DNA of 64,000 nt from an uncultured Lachnospiraceae bacterium (GCA_902760755.1 CACWHK010000010.1:1-64000), one strand, 5' to 3'; shown: positions 54,404 through 63,955, numbered from the stretch's first letter. Program-made: numbers and translations. Notes: a model not told the origin generated them from the sequence alone.

Positions 54404-55246
54404 ATGGAAGAGAACCGTACAGACAATCCATTTGATCGTTTCGATGGACAGGGGCAGTATGCGCCGGAGCAGCCGGTGCAGTCACCCTACGCACCGCAGC
54501 CGTCGTACGCACCTGAGGGGCGGTATACGCCGCAGCAGCCGGTGCAGTCACCGTACGCACCGCAGGGGCAGTATACGCCGGAACAGCCGGTGCAGTCACC
54601 CTACGCACCGCAGGGGCAGGATGCGCCGGAGCAACCGGTGCAGTCACCATATGCACCGCAGCCGACATACACGCGGCCCCGGCAATCATATGAACCGCAG
54701 CAAACGGCACCTTCCGCTCCGGATATGTCGGATTACGGGTCCTACCGTCCGCAGTATCGTGAGGAGGTACAGCAGTCGGAGGAGCAGAAGATGGATACGC
54801 CCTTCGGTGCGGCAACCTATTCTCCGTACAGCAGTTATTCGGGAGGAGGGCCAAGACCCGTATCCCTGAAGGATGAGGAGGAACCGGGGAAGAGCCGTCT
54901 TGGCATGATCCTTGGCATCATCGGAGGCGTTCTGGTGGTCGCAGGGTTACTGACTGCCTGGCTTCTTGGCTGGTTCCATTCAAGGAACGGCGTGTATGTC
55001 TGGGATGATTATTCAAATGCGGATATGACGGCTAAGATCGAGATCGACGGAGATAAGGCAACCATCACCATGGTCTCGAAGGACGATACGAGAACCGTGG
55101 ACTGCGATGTGGAGTTCAGCAGCGATACCGTCAAGTTCATTTACAACGGAAAGGTCCTTTCCTGTGCCTATGACAGGAGGAACGGACGGATCACCGCGAA
55201 GGATGATTATTATATCGGCGTGGACATCGTATTTGACAGAGAGTAA
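54404..55246 (+). CDS. Single-pass protein with Pro/Gln repeats and external beta domain (paralogue 3)
   Basis: 280 residues. There is no zinc ribbon. A disordered cytoplasmic part contains four 16-residue repeats of the form YTPEQPVQSPYAPQGQ (residues 19-88). After an acidic linker comes a membrane helix (LGMILGIIGGVLVVAGLLTAW), then a beta domain (NGVYVWDD to VDIVFDRE) related to that of the two preceding proteins by position, length and the GDKATIT and VFD/VFK ends. GAGG precedes ATG. The repeat array may vary in copy number between strains. It is preceded by a terminator, so probably has separate expression; hisC follows after 42 nt. Confidence 0.78.
   Translation: MEENRTDNPFDRFDGQGQYAPEQPVQSPYAPQPSYAPEGRYTPQQPVQSPYAPQGQYTPEQPVQSPYAPQGQDAPEQPVQSPYAPQPTYTRPRQSYEPQQTAPSAPDMSDYGSYRPQYREEVQQSEEQKMDTPFGAATYSPYSSYSGGGPRPVSLKDEEEPGKSRLGMILGIIGGVLVVAGLLTAWLLGWFHSRNGVYVWDDYSNADMTAKIEIDGDKATITMVSKDDTRTVDCDVEFSSDTVKFIYNGKVLSCAYDRRNGRITAKDDYYIGVDIVFDRE
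54458..54667 (+). repeat. In-frame tandem repeat, 4 units of 48 nt
   Basis: Coding repeats for (Y/D)(A/T)PxQPVQSPYAPQxx at residues 19-34, 41-56, 57-72 and 73-88, with an 18-nt partial unit between the first and second. The nucleotide units are nearly identical, so slippage could change the count in frame. Confidence 0.9.
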
Positions 55247-55288
55247 GCGGGAAGACCACGGTCTTTCGAACAGAAAGGAAGCTAAAAC

Positions 55289-56347
55289 ATGAGCTGGAAA
55301 GAGAACGTACGACAGGTGGAACCCTATACCCCCGGAGAGCAGCCGAAGGATCAGAATGTGATCAAGCTGAACACGAATGAGAACCCTTACGGCCCGTCGG
55401 ATAAGGTGAAGAATTATGCACTGGATTTTGATCTGCTCCGGAAGTATCCGGATCCCGCAGCATCGGATCTGGTAAATGCGCTGGCAGACTATCATCATGT
55501 GGATCCCGCACAGGTTTTCGTCGGTGTGGGAAGTGATGACGTGCTGGCCATGGCATTCCTTACCTTCTTTAATTCCGGTCATCCCATCCTGTTCCCGGAT
55601 ATCAGCTATTCCTTCTATCCCGTATGGGCTGAGCTTTATAAGATTCCTTTTAAAACGCCGGCACTTACGGAGGATTTCCGGATCGAACCCTCGGATTATC
55701 TTGCGGAAAACGGTGGTGTCGTTTTCCCGAATCCGAATGCACCTACGGCACGTCTGCTTCCGTTGGATGCGGTGGAGAAGATCGTGGCCGGGAATCCGGA
55801 TGTGGTCGTGATCGTGGATGAAGCCTATATCGATTTTGCACCGGAAGGAAGCTCTGCCCTTTCTCTGGTGGATAAGTATGAAAACCTTCTGGTGGTACGC
55901 ACCTTCTCGAAGTCCCGCTCCATGGCAGGACTCCGGATCGGTTATGCCATCGGACAGAAGGATCTTATCGCCTGCATGCAGGCAGTGAAGTATTCCTTCA
56001 ATTCTTATACCATGAACCGTCCGTCCATTCTGTACGGCTGTGCATCCGTGGCGGATGATGAATACTTCCGGAGTACCGTGGGGAAGATCGTTGCAACGAG
56101 AGAGTGGTTTTCGGAGGAATTAAAGAAGCTGGGCTTCCTTGTGATCCCCTCCGCAGCCAACTTCGTTTTTGCTTCTCACAGTACCGTTCCTGCGGAAGAA
56201 ATCTTCCGGGAGGCCAGAGATCATGGCATTTTTTTCAGGTACTTTAAGCAGCCGAGGATTGATAATTATCTTCGGATCACCATCGGAACCGACGAAGAGA
56301 TGAAGGCGGTCGTCTCATTTCTTCTTGACATATTGCACAAAAAATAA
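55289..56347 (+). CDS. hisC: Histidinol-phosphate aminotransferase
   Basis: 352 residues. A class-II PLP aminotransferase converting imidazole-acetol phosphate to histidinol phosphate. KLNTNENPYGPSDKVK at the N-terminus and LRKYPDPAASDLVNAL are typical. VFVGVGSDDVLAMAF, VIVDEAYIDFA, and the PLP-lysine region RTFSKSRSMAGLRIGY complete the set. No other histidine gene is near. HisC enzymes may also use aromatic substrates, so a broader role is possible. GAAAGGAAG precedes ATG. Confidence 0.93.
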   Translation: MSWKENVRQVEPYTPGEQPKDQNVIKLNTNENPYGPSDKVKNYALDFDLLRKYPDPAASDLVNALADYHHVDPAQVFVGVGSDDVLAMAFLTFFNSGHPILFPDISYSFYPVWAELYKIPFKTPALTEDFRIEPSDYLAENGGVVFPNPNAPTARLLPLDAVEKIVAGNPDVVVIVDEAYIDFAPEGSSALSLVDKYENLLVVRTFSKSRSMAGLRIGYAIGQKDLIACMQAVKYSFNSYTMNRPSILYGCASVADDEYFRSTVGKIVATREWFSEELKKLGFLVIPSAANFVFASHSTVPAEEIFREARDHGIFFRYFKQPRIDNYLRITIGTDEEMKAVVSFLLDILHKK

Positions 56348-56407
56348 TAGAATAATTCTGTTGTACTCTAGCAGGTACAATAAAAACTTAATAAAGGAGG
56401 TGCTCCT

Positions 56408-57961
56408 GTGGATTCGCTTTCTACCATAATCATCTGCGCTGTCATAGTAATTGTGGCCGTAGTGATCACCTGGTTTGCAGCGATCGCCTATCGCAAGAAT
56501 ATTGCGGAAGCGAAGATCGGCAAGGCAGAGGACAAGGCCAGAGAGATTATAGATGAAGCCTTAAAGGATGCGGAATCGAAGAAGCGCGATATCTTGCTGA
56601 CTGCCAAGGAAGAGGCCATGAAGACCAAGAATGACCTTGACAAGGAAGTCAAAGAACGCCGCAACGAGATTCAACGTATGGAGAAGAGAGTTCTGTCGAG
56701 GGAAGAGAATCTTGACAAGAAGAGCGATACACTGGAACGTAGGGAACAGTCCCTTTCGGCCAGAGAATCGAATCTGTCAAAGAAACAGGCTGAGATCGAT
56801 GAGCTTTCTGAGAAGAGACAACAGGAACTGGAGAGAATCTCCGGACTCACCTCTGAACAGGCAAAGGAATATTTGCTTCGCACCGTGGAAGATGAAGTAA
56901 AGCATGAAACCGCGGTAATGATCAAGGAAATGGAATCGAGGGCCAAGGAAGAGGCCGACAAGAAAGCCAGGGAATACGTTGTTACGGCGATCCAGAAGTG
57001 TGCCGCTGACGTTGTTTCCGAATCCACCATTTCACTGGTACAGCTGCCGAACGATGATATGAAGGGTCGTATCATCGGTCGTGAGGGTAGAAATATCCGT
57101 ACACTGGAAACACTCACAGGCGTTGATCTGATCATCGATGATACGCCGGAGGCAGTTGTTCTTTCCAGCTTCGACCCGGTTCGCCGCGAGGTTGCGCGGA
57201 TCGCACTTGAGAAGCTGATCGTTGACGGACGGATCCATCCGGCCCGCATCGAGGAGATGGTTGAGAAGGCAAAGAAGGAAGTCGAAACCATGATGCGCGA
57301 GGAAGGCGAGGCCGCTACCATGGAGGTAGGTGTGCATGGAATCCATCCCGAGCTGGTGAAGCTTCTCGGCCGCATGAAGTTCCGTACAAGCTACGGACAG
57401 AATGCGCTGAAGCATTCCATTGAAGTCGCTGAACTGTCCGGTCTTATCGCCGGAGAGATCGGTGAGGACGTAAAACTTGCGAAGCGTGCAGGTCTCCTTC
57501 ATGATATCGGTAAGTCCATCGATCATGAGATGGAAGGCTCTCACGTATCCATCGGTGTTGATCTTTGTCGGAAGTACAAAGAGAATGCAACGGTTACAAA
57601 TGCCGTAGCATCCCACCATGGTGACTGCGAAGCGGAAACACTCATCGCCTGCATCGTTCAGGCCGCAGATACGATCTCTGCAGCACGTCCGGGTGCGCGC
57701 CGTGAGACACTTGAAACCTACACCACCAGACTCACAAAGCTTGAGAATATCGCGAATGAGTTCAAGGGTGTTGATAAGTCCTTTGCTATTCAGGCAGGTC
57801 GTGAGATTCGGGTAATGGTAGTTCCTGAGCATGTCACAGATGCGGATATGGTGATTCTTGCAAGAGATATATCCAAGCGCATCGAAGATGAGCTGGAATA
57901 CCCCGGTCAGATCAAGGTCAGCTTGATCAGGGAATCCAGAGTTACGGATTACGCAAAGTAG
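56408..57961 (+). CDS. rny: Ribonuclease Y
   Basis: 517 residues. RNase Y is a membrane-bound endoribonuclease that starts mRNA decay in Firmicutes. An N-terminal membrane helix ([19 protein letters not shown]), a coiled coil of about 150 residues, the KH domain ([19 protein letters not shown]) and the HD domain ([20 protein letters not shown]) are all present, and the protein ends [12 protein letters not shown]. The start is GTG 56408 with a near-perfect AAAGGAGGTG site. It is a single gene ended by a hairpin. Confidence 0.98.
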   Translation: MDSLSTIIICAVIVIVAVVITWFAAIAYRKNIAEAKIGKAEDKAREIIDEALKDAESKKRDILLTAKEEAMKTKNDLDKEVKERRNEIQRMEKRVLSREENLDKKSDTLERREQSLSARESNLSKKQAEIDELSEKRQQELERISGLTSEQAKEYLLRTVEDEVKHETAVMIKEMESRAKEEADKKAREYVVTAIQKCAADVVSESTISLVQLPNDDMKGRIIGREGRNIRTLETLTGVDLIIDDTPEAVVLSSFDPVRREVARIALEKLIVDGRIHPARIEEMVEKAKKEVETMMREEGEAATMEVGVHGIHPELVKLLGRMKFRTSYGQNALKHSIEVAELSGLIAGEIGEDVKLAKRAGLLHDIGKSIDHEMEGSHVSIGVDLCRKYKENATVTNAVASHHGDCEAETLIACIVQAADTISAARPGARRETLETYTTRLTKLENIANEFKGVDKSFAIQAGREIRVMVVPEHVTDADMVILARDISKRIEDELEYPGQIKVSLIRESRVTDYAK

Positions 57962-57963
57962 GA

Positions 57964-58002
57964 GAAAAGGGATGCCGAAAGGTATCCCTTTTCCATTTCT
58001 TT
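57964..58002 (+). terminator. Terminator of rny
   Basis: A 13-bp stem, GAAAAGGGATGCC (57964-57976) with its complement 57981-57993 (one G-U pair), and a GAAA tetraloop. CATTTCTTT follows. Confidence 0.85.
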
Positions 58003-58036
58003 AGGGGATTTCCATACCACGGGAGGGATAAGCATT

Positions 58037-58582
58037 ATGAAGAAGACAGTACGACTGGATCGTATCTTAAAATATGAGGCACACCGGGTGAAGGTGTATG
58101 AGGATGTTCTGGAGCTTCCGGACGGAACGATCCAACACTACGATTATGTAAAGAACCGGGATGGGGCAGCCATCCTGCTTGTGGATGATGAGGAGAATGT
58201 GCTTCTGGTCCGTCAGTACCGGAATGTGGAGGATGATTTTACACTGGAGATCCCGGCGGGAACCTCGGATCCGGAGGACGCAACGGCGGAGGTTACTGCC
58301 GTACGGGAAGCAAAGGAGGAGACCGGGTACTTCCCGCGGAAGGTGTTCCGTGTCAGCCGGGTGCTGAACGCGGCAGGGCTTTTTGACGAGCATACCACCG
58401 TATTTCTCGGGAAGGACCTTGCGAAGGAGAAGCTGGATGCGGATCCGGAGGAGTCCATCGAGGTGCTCCGTATTCCCTTCGAAGAGGCACTTCAGGCCAT
58501 TTATGACGGAAAGATCATCGACGGAAAGACGATCATCGCATTACTTGCCTATCAGGATGTAAAATCCAGAAAAATTTTTTAG
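58037..58582 (+). CDS. Nudix hydrolase (ADP-ribose pyrophosphatase type)
   Basis: 181 residues. The Nudix box, G-x5-E-x7-REUxEExGU, is seen from GTSDPEDATAEV to REAKEETGYFP. The flanking layout (ILLVDDEENVLLVRQYRNVEDDFTLEIPAG) is that of ADP-ribose pyrophosphatases, which cleave ADP-ribose to AMP and ribose-5-phosphate. Length is normal. GGGAGG lies upstream of ATG. Exact substrate is inferred. Confidence 0.92.
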   Translation: MKKTVRLDRILKYEAHRVKVYEDVLELPDGTIQHYDYVKNRDGAAILLVDDEENVLLVRQYRNVEDDFTLEIPAGTSDPEDATAEVTAVREAKEETGYFPRKVFRVSRVLNAAGLFDEHTTVFLGKDLAKEKLDADPEESIEVLRIPFEEALQAIYDGKIIDGKTIIALLAYQDVKSRKIF

Positions 58583-58690
58583 AACCCCAAAATCACAACA
58601 TTTTGTGCTTTCGATTTTTATGTCTACTTTATCTCGCGGAAAATGCTCAAAACCCCAGTGTTTATGCGGGTTTTCGTAAAAAAATAGTTA

Positions 58691-58719
58691 TTGATTTTAT
58701 GTAAATTTGTAATTATACT
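58691..58719 (+). promoter_or_regulatory. Promoter of xerD
   Basis: TTGATT at 58691-58696, a 17-nt spacer and TATACT at 58714-58719. A leader of about 78 nt precedes the start codon. The 108 bases between the Nudix stop and this promoter are AT-rich, with a weak AAAACCC/GGGTTTT hairpin at 58649-58674 and no gene. Confidence 0.82.
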
Positions 58720-58803
58720 GTAACATATAAAACGGAGAGGTATGAGTTGGCGCTCTGAAAAAGAAAAATGCCTCATCCGGAGGGGTTTGTTTAGGGGTAA
58801 AAG

Positions 58804-59709
58804 ATGGAACAACTGATAGGGTCTTATGTTGCCTATTTGCGTGATGTGAAACACGCAAGTCAGAACACAATTCAATCGTATAATCGCGATCTTCGCAAGA
58901 TGCAGGAATACTACCGTGCGAACGGGATTACGGATGTAAATGATATTACAGCTACATCCCTTGGATCGTATGTGCTTTACCTCGAGAATTCGGGGATGAG
59001 CTCCGCAACGGTTTCCAGAAATATCGCAAGCATCCGTTCCTTCTTTCTGTTTCTTCTCGGACGTGGTCTGGTAAAGGGCAATCCTACCGAACAGATCAAG
59101 CCGCCGAAGGTAGAAAAGAAGGCTCCGGATACACTGACGGTGGAAGAGGTTTCCCTTCTTCTGCAGCAGCCGAAGGGTAAGAGTCCGAAGGAGATCCGTG
59201 ACAAGGCCATGCTGGAGCTTCTGTATGGCACGGGACTTCGCGTTTCGGAGCTGATCTCTCTGAAGGTTTCGGATCTGAATCTTTCCATGGATTACATCGA
59301 GTGTAATTTCGGCGGAAGATCCAGGATCATTCCCATCGAAAATGTTGCAAAGCAGGCTCTGACCGAGTACCTGAACGGTGCAAGATCCAAGATGGTGACC
59401 GACAGCGAGTATCTCTTCGTAAATGTAAAGGGCGAGGAGATGTCCAGACAGGGATTCTGGAAGCTGCTTAAGTCCTACGCAAAGAAGGCGCACATCGATA
59501 AGGACATCACACCGCACATGATCCGCCATTCCTTTGCTTCACACATGGTGAACAACGGCGCTGATCTCCATGCGGTTCAGGAGATGCTCGGACATTCCGA
59601 CATTTCCACAACACAGATCTATCTGCCCGGAAAGCTGGGGCATCTGAAGGAAGTATACGACAAAGCACATCCGCGTGCTGGTAAGAGGAAAGAGGAACGC
59701 AGAGCCTGA
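58804..59709 (+). CDS. xerD: Tyrosine recombinase XerD
   Basis: 301 residues. XerC/D-type recombinases resolve chromosome dimers at dif. The N-terminal SAM-like domain (LIGSYVAYLRDVKHASQNTI) is followed by the catalytic domain with the active-site Arg in YGTGLRVSELISL, HxxR in PHMIRHSFASHM, the second His in MLGHSDISTT and the nucleophile Tyr in TQIYLPGKL. The beta-hairpin site that usually carries a catalytic Lys (GKGxKxRxxP) reads FGGRSRIIP, with Arg in the Lys position. Length and lack of surrounding mobile genes favour the housekeeping enzyme rather than an integrase. GGGG about 7 nt before ATG is the ribosome binding site. Confidence 0.93.
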   Translation: MEQLIGSYVAYLRDVKHASQNTIQSYNRDLRKMQEYYRANGITDVNDITATSLGSYVLYLENSGMSSATVSRNIASIRSFFLFLLGRGLVKGNPTEQIKPPKVEKKAPDTLTVEEVSLLLQQPKGKSPKEIRDKAMLELLYGTGLRVSELISLKVSDLNLSMDYIECNFGGRSRIIPIENVAKQALTEYLNGARSKMVTDSEYLFVNVKGEEMSRQGFWKLLKSYAKKAHIDKDITPHMIRHSFASHMVNNGADLHAVQEMLGHSDISTTQIYLPGKLGHLKEVYDKAHPRAGKRKEERRA

Positions 59710-59770
59710 GACTTGGTTCTGCGTTCTCTTCACTTTATTCCGCGGAATACCTGAAAGAAAGAGGTTTGAT

Positions 59771-60844
59771 ATGGCTGGTTCAAGTTTTGGAAAACAGTTG
59801 GTGATGACTACCTGGGGAGAGTCTCATGGTGCGGGTCTCGGCGTCGTCGTGGACGGCTGTCCCGCAGGACTTCCCATCTCCGAGGAGGAGATCCAGGTGT
59901 ATCTCGACCGGAGAAAGCCGGGGGGAAGGGACTTTGCAACCCCGAGACAGGAGGCTGACAGGGTACGGATCCTCTCCGGAGTGTTTGAGGGAAAAACCAC
60001 GGGAACCCCCATCTCCATGATGATCGAGAATACCTCCCAGCGTTCCGGGGATTACGGGAATCTGGCTACCACCTACCGCCCGGGCCATGCGGATTACGGC
60101 TTTGATGCAAAGTACGGTTTTCGGGATTATCGCGGAGGCGGACGCTCCTCGGGACGGGAAACCGCAGGCCGGGTTGCAGCCGGAGCCATTGCAGCAAAGC
60201 TGCTTGCAAATATTGGTGTCACGGTGGAGGCTTACGTCAGTGCCATCGGACCGGTGACCATAGATCCTGAGCGGTTTGATCCGGAGGAGGCTGCAAAGAA
60301 TGCACTCTGCATGCCGGACGCAGTGGCTGCAGCGGAGGCTTCGGACTATCTTAAGAAGCTGATGGAGGAGCAGGATTCCTCCGGAAGCGAGGTGACCTGT
60401 ATCGTGCGGGGACTTCCGGCAGGGATCGGAGAGCCGGTCTTTGATAAGCTGGATGCGGTCTTGGGACATGCTATCTTCTCCATCGGCGCCGTAAAGGCGG
60501 TTCAGATCGGAGACGGGACGGATGTGGTCCGTGCCAGAGGCTCGAAGAATAATGACAGCTTTTATATGAAGGAAGGCGCTGTCGCAAAGAAGACCAATCA
60601 CGCAGGCGGAATCCTGGGAGGCATCAGTGACGGAAGCGATATCGTGATCCGTGCATCCTTCAAGCCGACACCTTCCATCTTCCGGGAGCAGGAGACCGTC
60701 ACGGCTGCCGGTGAGGATACGGTTCTTTCCATTCGCGGACGGCATGATCCGGTGATCGGACCCCGTGCATCCGTGGTGGTTGAAATGATGACGGCATTTG
60801 CAATTGCAGACCTTTATCTTTGTGATCGGGGAAGCAGGATTTGA
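59771..60844 (+). CDS. aroC: Chorismate synthase
   Basis: 357 residues. AroC eliminates phosphate from EPSP to form chorismate, needing reduced FMN. Family signatures are MTTWGESHGAGLGVVVDGCP, RPGHADYGFDAKYGFRDYRG, GRSSGRETAGRVAAG and the C-terminal PTPSIFREQETV and GRHDPVIGPRASVVVE. I chose ATG 59771, with AGAGG upstream; longer frames start inside xerD. No other shikimate gene is near. It is 61 nt after xerD. Confidence 0.97.
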   Translation: MAGSSFGKQLVMTTWGESHGAGLGVVVDGCPAGLPISEEEIQVYLDRRKPGGRDFATPRQEADRVRILSGVFEGKTTGTPISMMIENTSQRSGDYGNLATTYRPGHADYGFDAKYGFRDYRGGGRSSGRETAGRVAAGAIAAKLLANIGVTVEAYVSAIGPVTIDPERFDPEEAAKNALCMPDAVAAAEASDYLKKLMEEQDSSGSEVTCIVRGLPAGIGEPVFDKLDAVLGHAIFSIGAVKAVQIGDGTDVVRARGSKNNDSFYMKEGAVAKKTNHAGGILGGISDGSDIVIRASFKPTPSIFREQETVTAAGEDTVLSIRGRHDPVIGPRASVVVEMMTAFAIADLYLCDRGSRI

Positions 60845-60874
60845 CATGTTTTTGTGAAGGTTCAAAAAAATACC

Positions 60875-60903
60875 TTGCAAGCCACACGGAATCGGTGTAT
60901 AGT
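60875..60903 (+). promoter_or_regulatory. Promoter of topA
   Basis: TTGCAA at 60875-60880, a 17-nt spacer and TATAGT at 60898-60903, 38 nt before the start codon. Confidence 0.9.
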
Positions 60904-60941
60904 GTGTGTCGTTTCAAGATATTTGATACAGGGGGAACAAC

Positions 60942-62999
60942 ATGGCGAAGAATCTTGTGATCGTGGAGTCACCTGCAAAAGCAAAGACCATAAAGAAATA
61001 CCTGGGGAAAAACTATGAGGTGATCGCCTCGGAGGGACATATCAGAGACCTTCCGAAGAGCGACATGGGGGTAAATATAGAGAATGATTTTGAACCCCAC
61101 TATATCACGATCCGCGGTAAGGGAGATCTTCTGAAGACACTTCGGAAGGCAGTATCCAAAGCGGATTTTGTGTATCTAGCAACTGACCCGGACCGTGAGG
61201 GAGAGGCGATCTCCTATCATCTGGCCATCGCACTGAAGCTTACGGAGGGTAAGTTCAAGCGGATTACATTTAACGAGATCACGAAGAATGCAGTGAAGGA
61301 ATCTCTGAAGAATGCCAGAGATATCGATATGGATCTGGTAGACGCACAGCAGGCCCGGAGAGTTCTGGACCGTCTGGTGGGCTACGGGATCAGTCCGCTG
61401 CTTTGGGAAAAGGTACATAAGAGAGGCCTGTCTGCAGGGCGTGTACAGTCCGTTGCCCTGAAAATGATCCACGACCGGGATCAGGAGATTGATGATTTCA
61501 TCCCGGAGGAATACTGGACCATCAGCGCGGCTCTGACCGTACCGGGACAGAAGAAGCCGGTATCCTTCAAGTATGTCGGTGACATTAAGGAGGAAGCCGA
61601 GGCAAAGACCATTACGGAGGCAGCCGGAAAGAACAGCTTTGTTGTGACCCAGTTAAAGGAGTCCCAGCGGAGCACCAAGGCACCCCTTCCATTTACGACC
61701 AGTACCCTGCAGCAGACCGCGGCAGGAAGACTGAACTTCTCAACCTCCAAGACCATGCGGGTTGCACAGCAGCTCTATGAAGGCGTTGAGATTAAGGGAC
61801 AGGGAACCGTAGGTCTGATCACCTACCTTCGTACGGATTCCACGCGAATCTCCGAGGAGGCAGACCGCTTAGTCCGTGAAATGATCCGTTCCGTCTACGG
61901 CCCGGAGTATGAGGCTGAGGCAGAGCCGAAGGAGAAGAAGGATAAGAAGATCCAGGATGCACATGAGGCAATCCGCCCCACGGACCTTTCCGTGAAGCCG
62001 GCAGATTTAAAGGGTGTGCTTTCGGATGAACAGTATAAGCTTTACAAGCTGATCTATGAGCGCTTCGTTGCCAGTCGCATGAAGCCGGCAGTGTTTGATA
62101 TCTTTGCAGTGACTGCGGAGAGTGCGGGCTATACCTTCCGCGCATCCACCAGCAGCGTTGCTTTTTCCGGATTCCAGCTGGTATATCCGAGCCAGGAGAA
62201 GCTGGAGTCAGCCGTGAATCTGCACGGCATCAAGAAGGGCGATGAGTTAAAATGCGGGGAGATCCTCCCGGAGCAGCATTTTACACAGCCCCCTGCACAT
62301 TATACGGAGGCATCCCTGGTACGTTCTCTGGAGGAGAACGGGATCGGACGTCCTTCCACCTATGCACCCACCATTTCCACGCTTCTGGCGAGAAGATACG
62401 TGTCCAAGGATAAGAAGGACCTCTTCATCACCGAGCTCGGAAGTGCGGTGAACAGCATCATGGAAGCCGGTTTCCCGGTGATCGTGGATGAGAGCTTCAC
62501 AGCCAATATGGAGTCTCTTCTCGATAAGATCGGAGAAGGCGCCATCCAGTGGAAGGTGGTAGTGCGGAACTTCTATCCGGACCTGGATGAGGCAATCAAG
62601 AATGCCGGCGAGAATCTGGCCAGCATCCGGATTGCGGACGAAGAGTCCGAAGAGATCTGCGATAAGTGCGGAGCCCGTATGGTGATCAAGTACGGTTCCT
62701 ACGGAAAGTTCCTGGCATGCCCGAACTTCCCGAACTGCCGGAATACCAAGCCGTTCTTTGAGAAGATCGGTGTCAGCTGCCCGAAGTGCGGCAAGGATAT
62801 CGTGATCCGCAGAACCCAGAAGGGCCGGATCTACTACGGTTGTATCGATATTCCCACCTGTGACTTCATGTCCTGGAGCCGTCCGGTGGAGAAGAAGTGT
62901 CCGAAGTGCGGATCCCTGATGACCATCAAGGGCAAGCGTCTGGCCTGCGTGGATGCAGCCTGCGGATATGTGGAGGATGCAACTCCTGAGGATAAGTAA
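60942..62999 (+). CDS. topA: DNA topoisomerase I
   Basis: 685 residues. Type IA topoisomerase that relaxes negative supercoils. The TOPRIM domain has VIVESPAKAKTIKKYLG and the metal-binding ATDPDREGEAISYHL. The nucleophile Tyr is in GLITYLRTDSTRIS. RPSTYAPTISTLLARRYV is another signature. Three C-terminal zinc fingers are present: CDKCGARMV...CPNFPNC, CPKCGKDIV...CIDIPTC and CPKCGSLMT...CVDAAC. GGGGGAA precedes ATG. codY follows from its own promoter. Confidence 0.98.
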   Translation: MAKNLVIVESPAKAKTIKKYLGKNYEVIASEGHIRDLPKSDMGVNIENDFEPHYITIRGKGDLLKTLRKAVSKADFVYLATDPDREGEAISYHLAIALKLTEGKFKRITFNEITKNAVKESLKNARDIDMDLVDAQQARRVLDRLVGYGISPLLWEKVHKRGLSAGRVQSVALKMIHDRDQEIDDFIPEEYWTISAALTVPGQKKPVSFKYVGDIKEEAEAKTITEAAGKNSFVVTQLKESQRSTKAPLPFTTSTLQQTAAGRLNFSTSKTMRVAQQLYEGVEIKGQGTVGLITYLRTDSTRISEEADRLVREMIRSVYGPEYEAEAEPKEKKDKKIQDAHEAIRPTDLSVKPADLKGVLSDEQYKLYKLIYERFVASRMKPAVFDIFAVTAESAGYTFRASTSSVAFSGFQLVYPSQEKLESAVNLHGIKKGDELKCGEILPEQHFTQPPAHYTEASLVRSLEENGIGRPSTYAPTISTLLARRYVSKDKKDLFITELGSAVNSIMEAGFPVIVDESFTANMESLLDKIGEGAIQWKVVVRNFYPDLDEAIKNAGENLASIRIADEESEEICDKCGARMVIKYGSYGKFLACPNFPNCRNTKPFFEKIGVSCPKCGKDIVIRRTQKGRIYYGCIDIPTCDFMSWSRPVEKKCPKCGSLMTIKGKRLACVDAACGYVEDATPEDK

Positions 63000-63042
63000 T
63001 CTGACAATTTAAAAAAAAGTCATAAAATAATACAAAATAATG

Positions 63043-63071
63043 TTGTTTACGTAATAAGTTTGTGCTATATT
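63043..63071 (+). promoter_or_regulatory. Promoter of codY
   Basis: TTGTTT at 63043-63048, a 17-nt spacer and TATATT at 63066-63071 preceded by TGC (extended -10). The region before it is strongly AT-rich. Confidence 0.85.
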
Positions 63072-63152
63072 TATCCGTGGGGTAAATTGGTACAAACTTT
63101 TTACGTTTTATCAAGGGTGTACCGTGATTTAGTAAAGGTATGGGAGTTCAAC

Positions 63153-63944
63153 ATGAGTGTTACACTTTTGGATCAGACCCGGAAGATCAGCAAGCTGCTG
63201 CATGACAATTCTTCCCGCGTCGTGATCTTCGATGACATCTGTCGACTGGTCGGTGAGATCCTGTCAGCAAGTTGTATGGTGGTCAGTGCCAAGGGCAAGG
63301 TGCTCGGCTTCTATGAGGAGAAGAAGGGCCCTCTGCTTACGGGGCTGGTTGCAGACTCGGTTGGGGAAATGATCGATCCACGTCTCAATGAGAGATTTCT
63401 CTCGGTTCTTTCCACGAAGGAAAATGTGAATCTTTTGACCCTCGGATTTGACCGGTCCATGGTACGTGGGGTATATGCGATCCTGCTTCCGGTGTTCTTT
63501 GCCGGAGAGAGGATGGGTACCACATTTATCTACCGGATGAAAGCCGAGTATGAGGTGGAGGATATCATTCTCAGTGAGTATGCGAATACCGTGATCGAGC
63601 TTGAGATCATGCGTGCGATCTACGAAGAGGATGATGAAGAGAAACGCAAGAAGGAAATCCTTCGCGCTGCCATGGAATCCCTGTCGGCCTCCGAGCAGAA
63701 GGCCGTGAAGTGCCTGATGAAGGAGCTTCCGGGACCGGAGGGGAACCTGATCACCAGTCAGGTGGCAGCCAAGTATGGCATCACGCGGTCCATCATCGTA
63801 AATGCCATCAAGAAGCTGGAAGGCGCCGGGGTTCTGGAAGTAAAATCCATGGGAATGCGGGGAACCCACATTCGTGTGATCAATGAGGCAATCCTATCAT
63901 CCGAGCAGGACAAGGATACGAAAAAAAGGAAAGCAAGAGCTTAA
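63153..63944 (+). CDS. codY: GTP-sensing transcriptional repressor CodY
   Basis: 263 residues. CodY senses GTP and branched-chain amino acids and represses nutrient-scavenging genes in rich conditions. The N-terminal GAF domain begins SVTLLDQTRKISKLLHDN. The C-terminal winged helix has ASEQKAVKCLMKELPG, TSQVAAKYGITRSIIVNAIK and MGMRGTHIRVIN, the near-invariant CodY recognition region. I chose ATG 63153, with GGGAG upstream; an earlier in-frame start lies within the promoter. A short Lys-rich tail closes the protein. Confidence 0.97.
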   Translation: MSVTLLDQTRKISKLLHDNSSRVVIFDDICRLVGEILSASCMVVSAKGKVLGFYEEKKGPLLTGLVADSVGEMIDPRLNERFLSVLSTKENVNLLTLGFDRSMVRGVYAILLPVFFAGERMGTTFIYRMKAEYEVEDIILSEYANTVIELEIMRAIYEEDDEEKRKKEILRAAMESLSASEQKAVKCLMKELPGPEGNLITSQVAAKYGITRSIIVNAIKKLEGAGVLEVKSMGMRGTHIRVINEAILSSEQDKDTKKRKARA

Positions 63945-63955
63945 GGGGGATAGTT

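Noticed and set aside
54404..54869. A 145-residue Arg/His/Ser-rich frame within the Pro/Gln-repeat gene
   Set aside because: It is an out-of-frame reading of the tandem repeat with no start signal.
52417..55246. A RiPP biosynthetic cluster around the leader-like peptide
   Set aside because: No maturase, LanM, radical-SAM SPASM, YcaO or dedicated exporter is present, and the peptide lacks a modifiable core.
58804..59709. XerD-like gene as an integrase of a mobile element
   Set aside because: No attachment repeats, phage or conjugation genes are nearby, and length and motifs fit housekeeping XerD.
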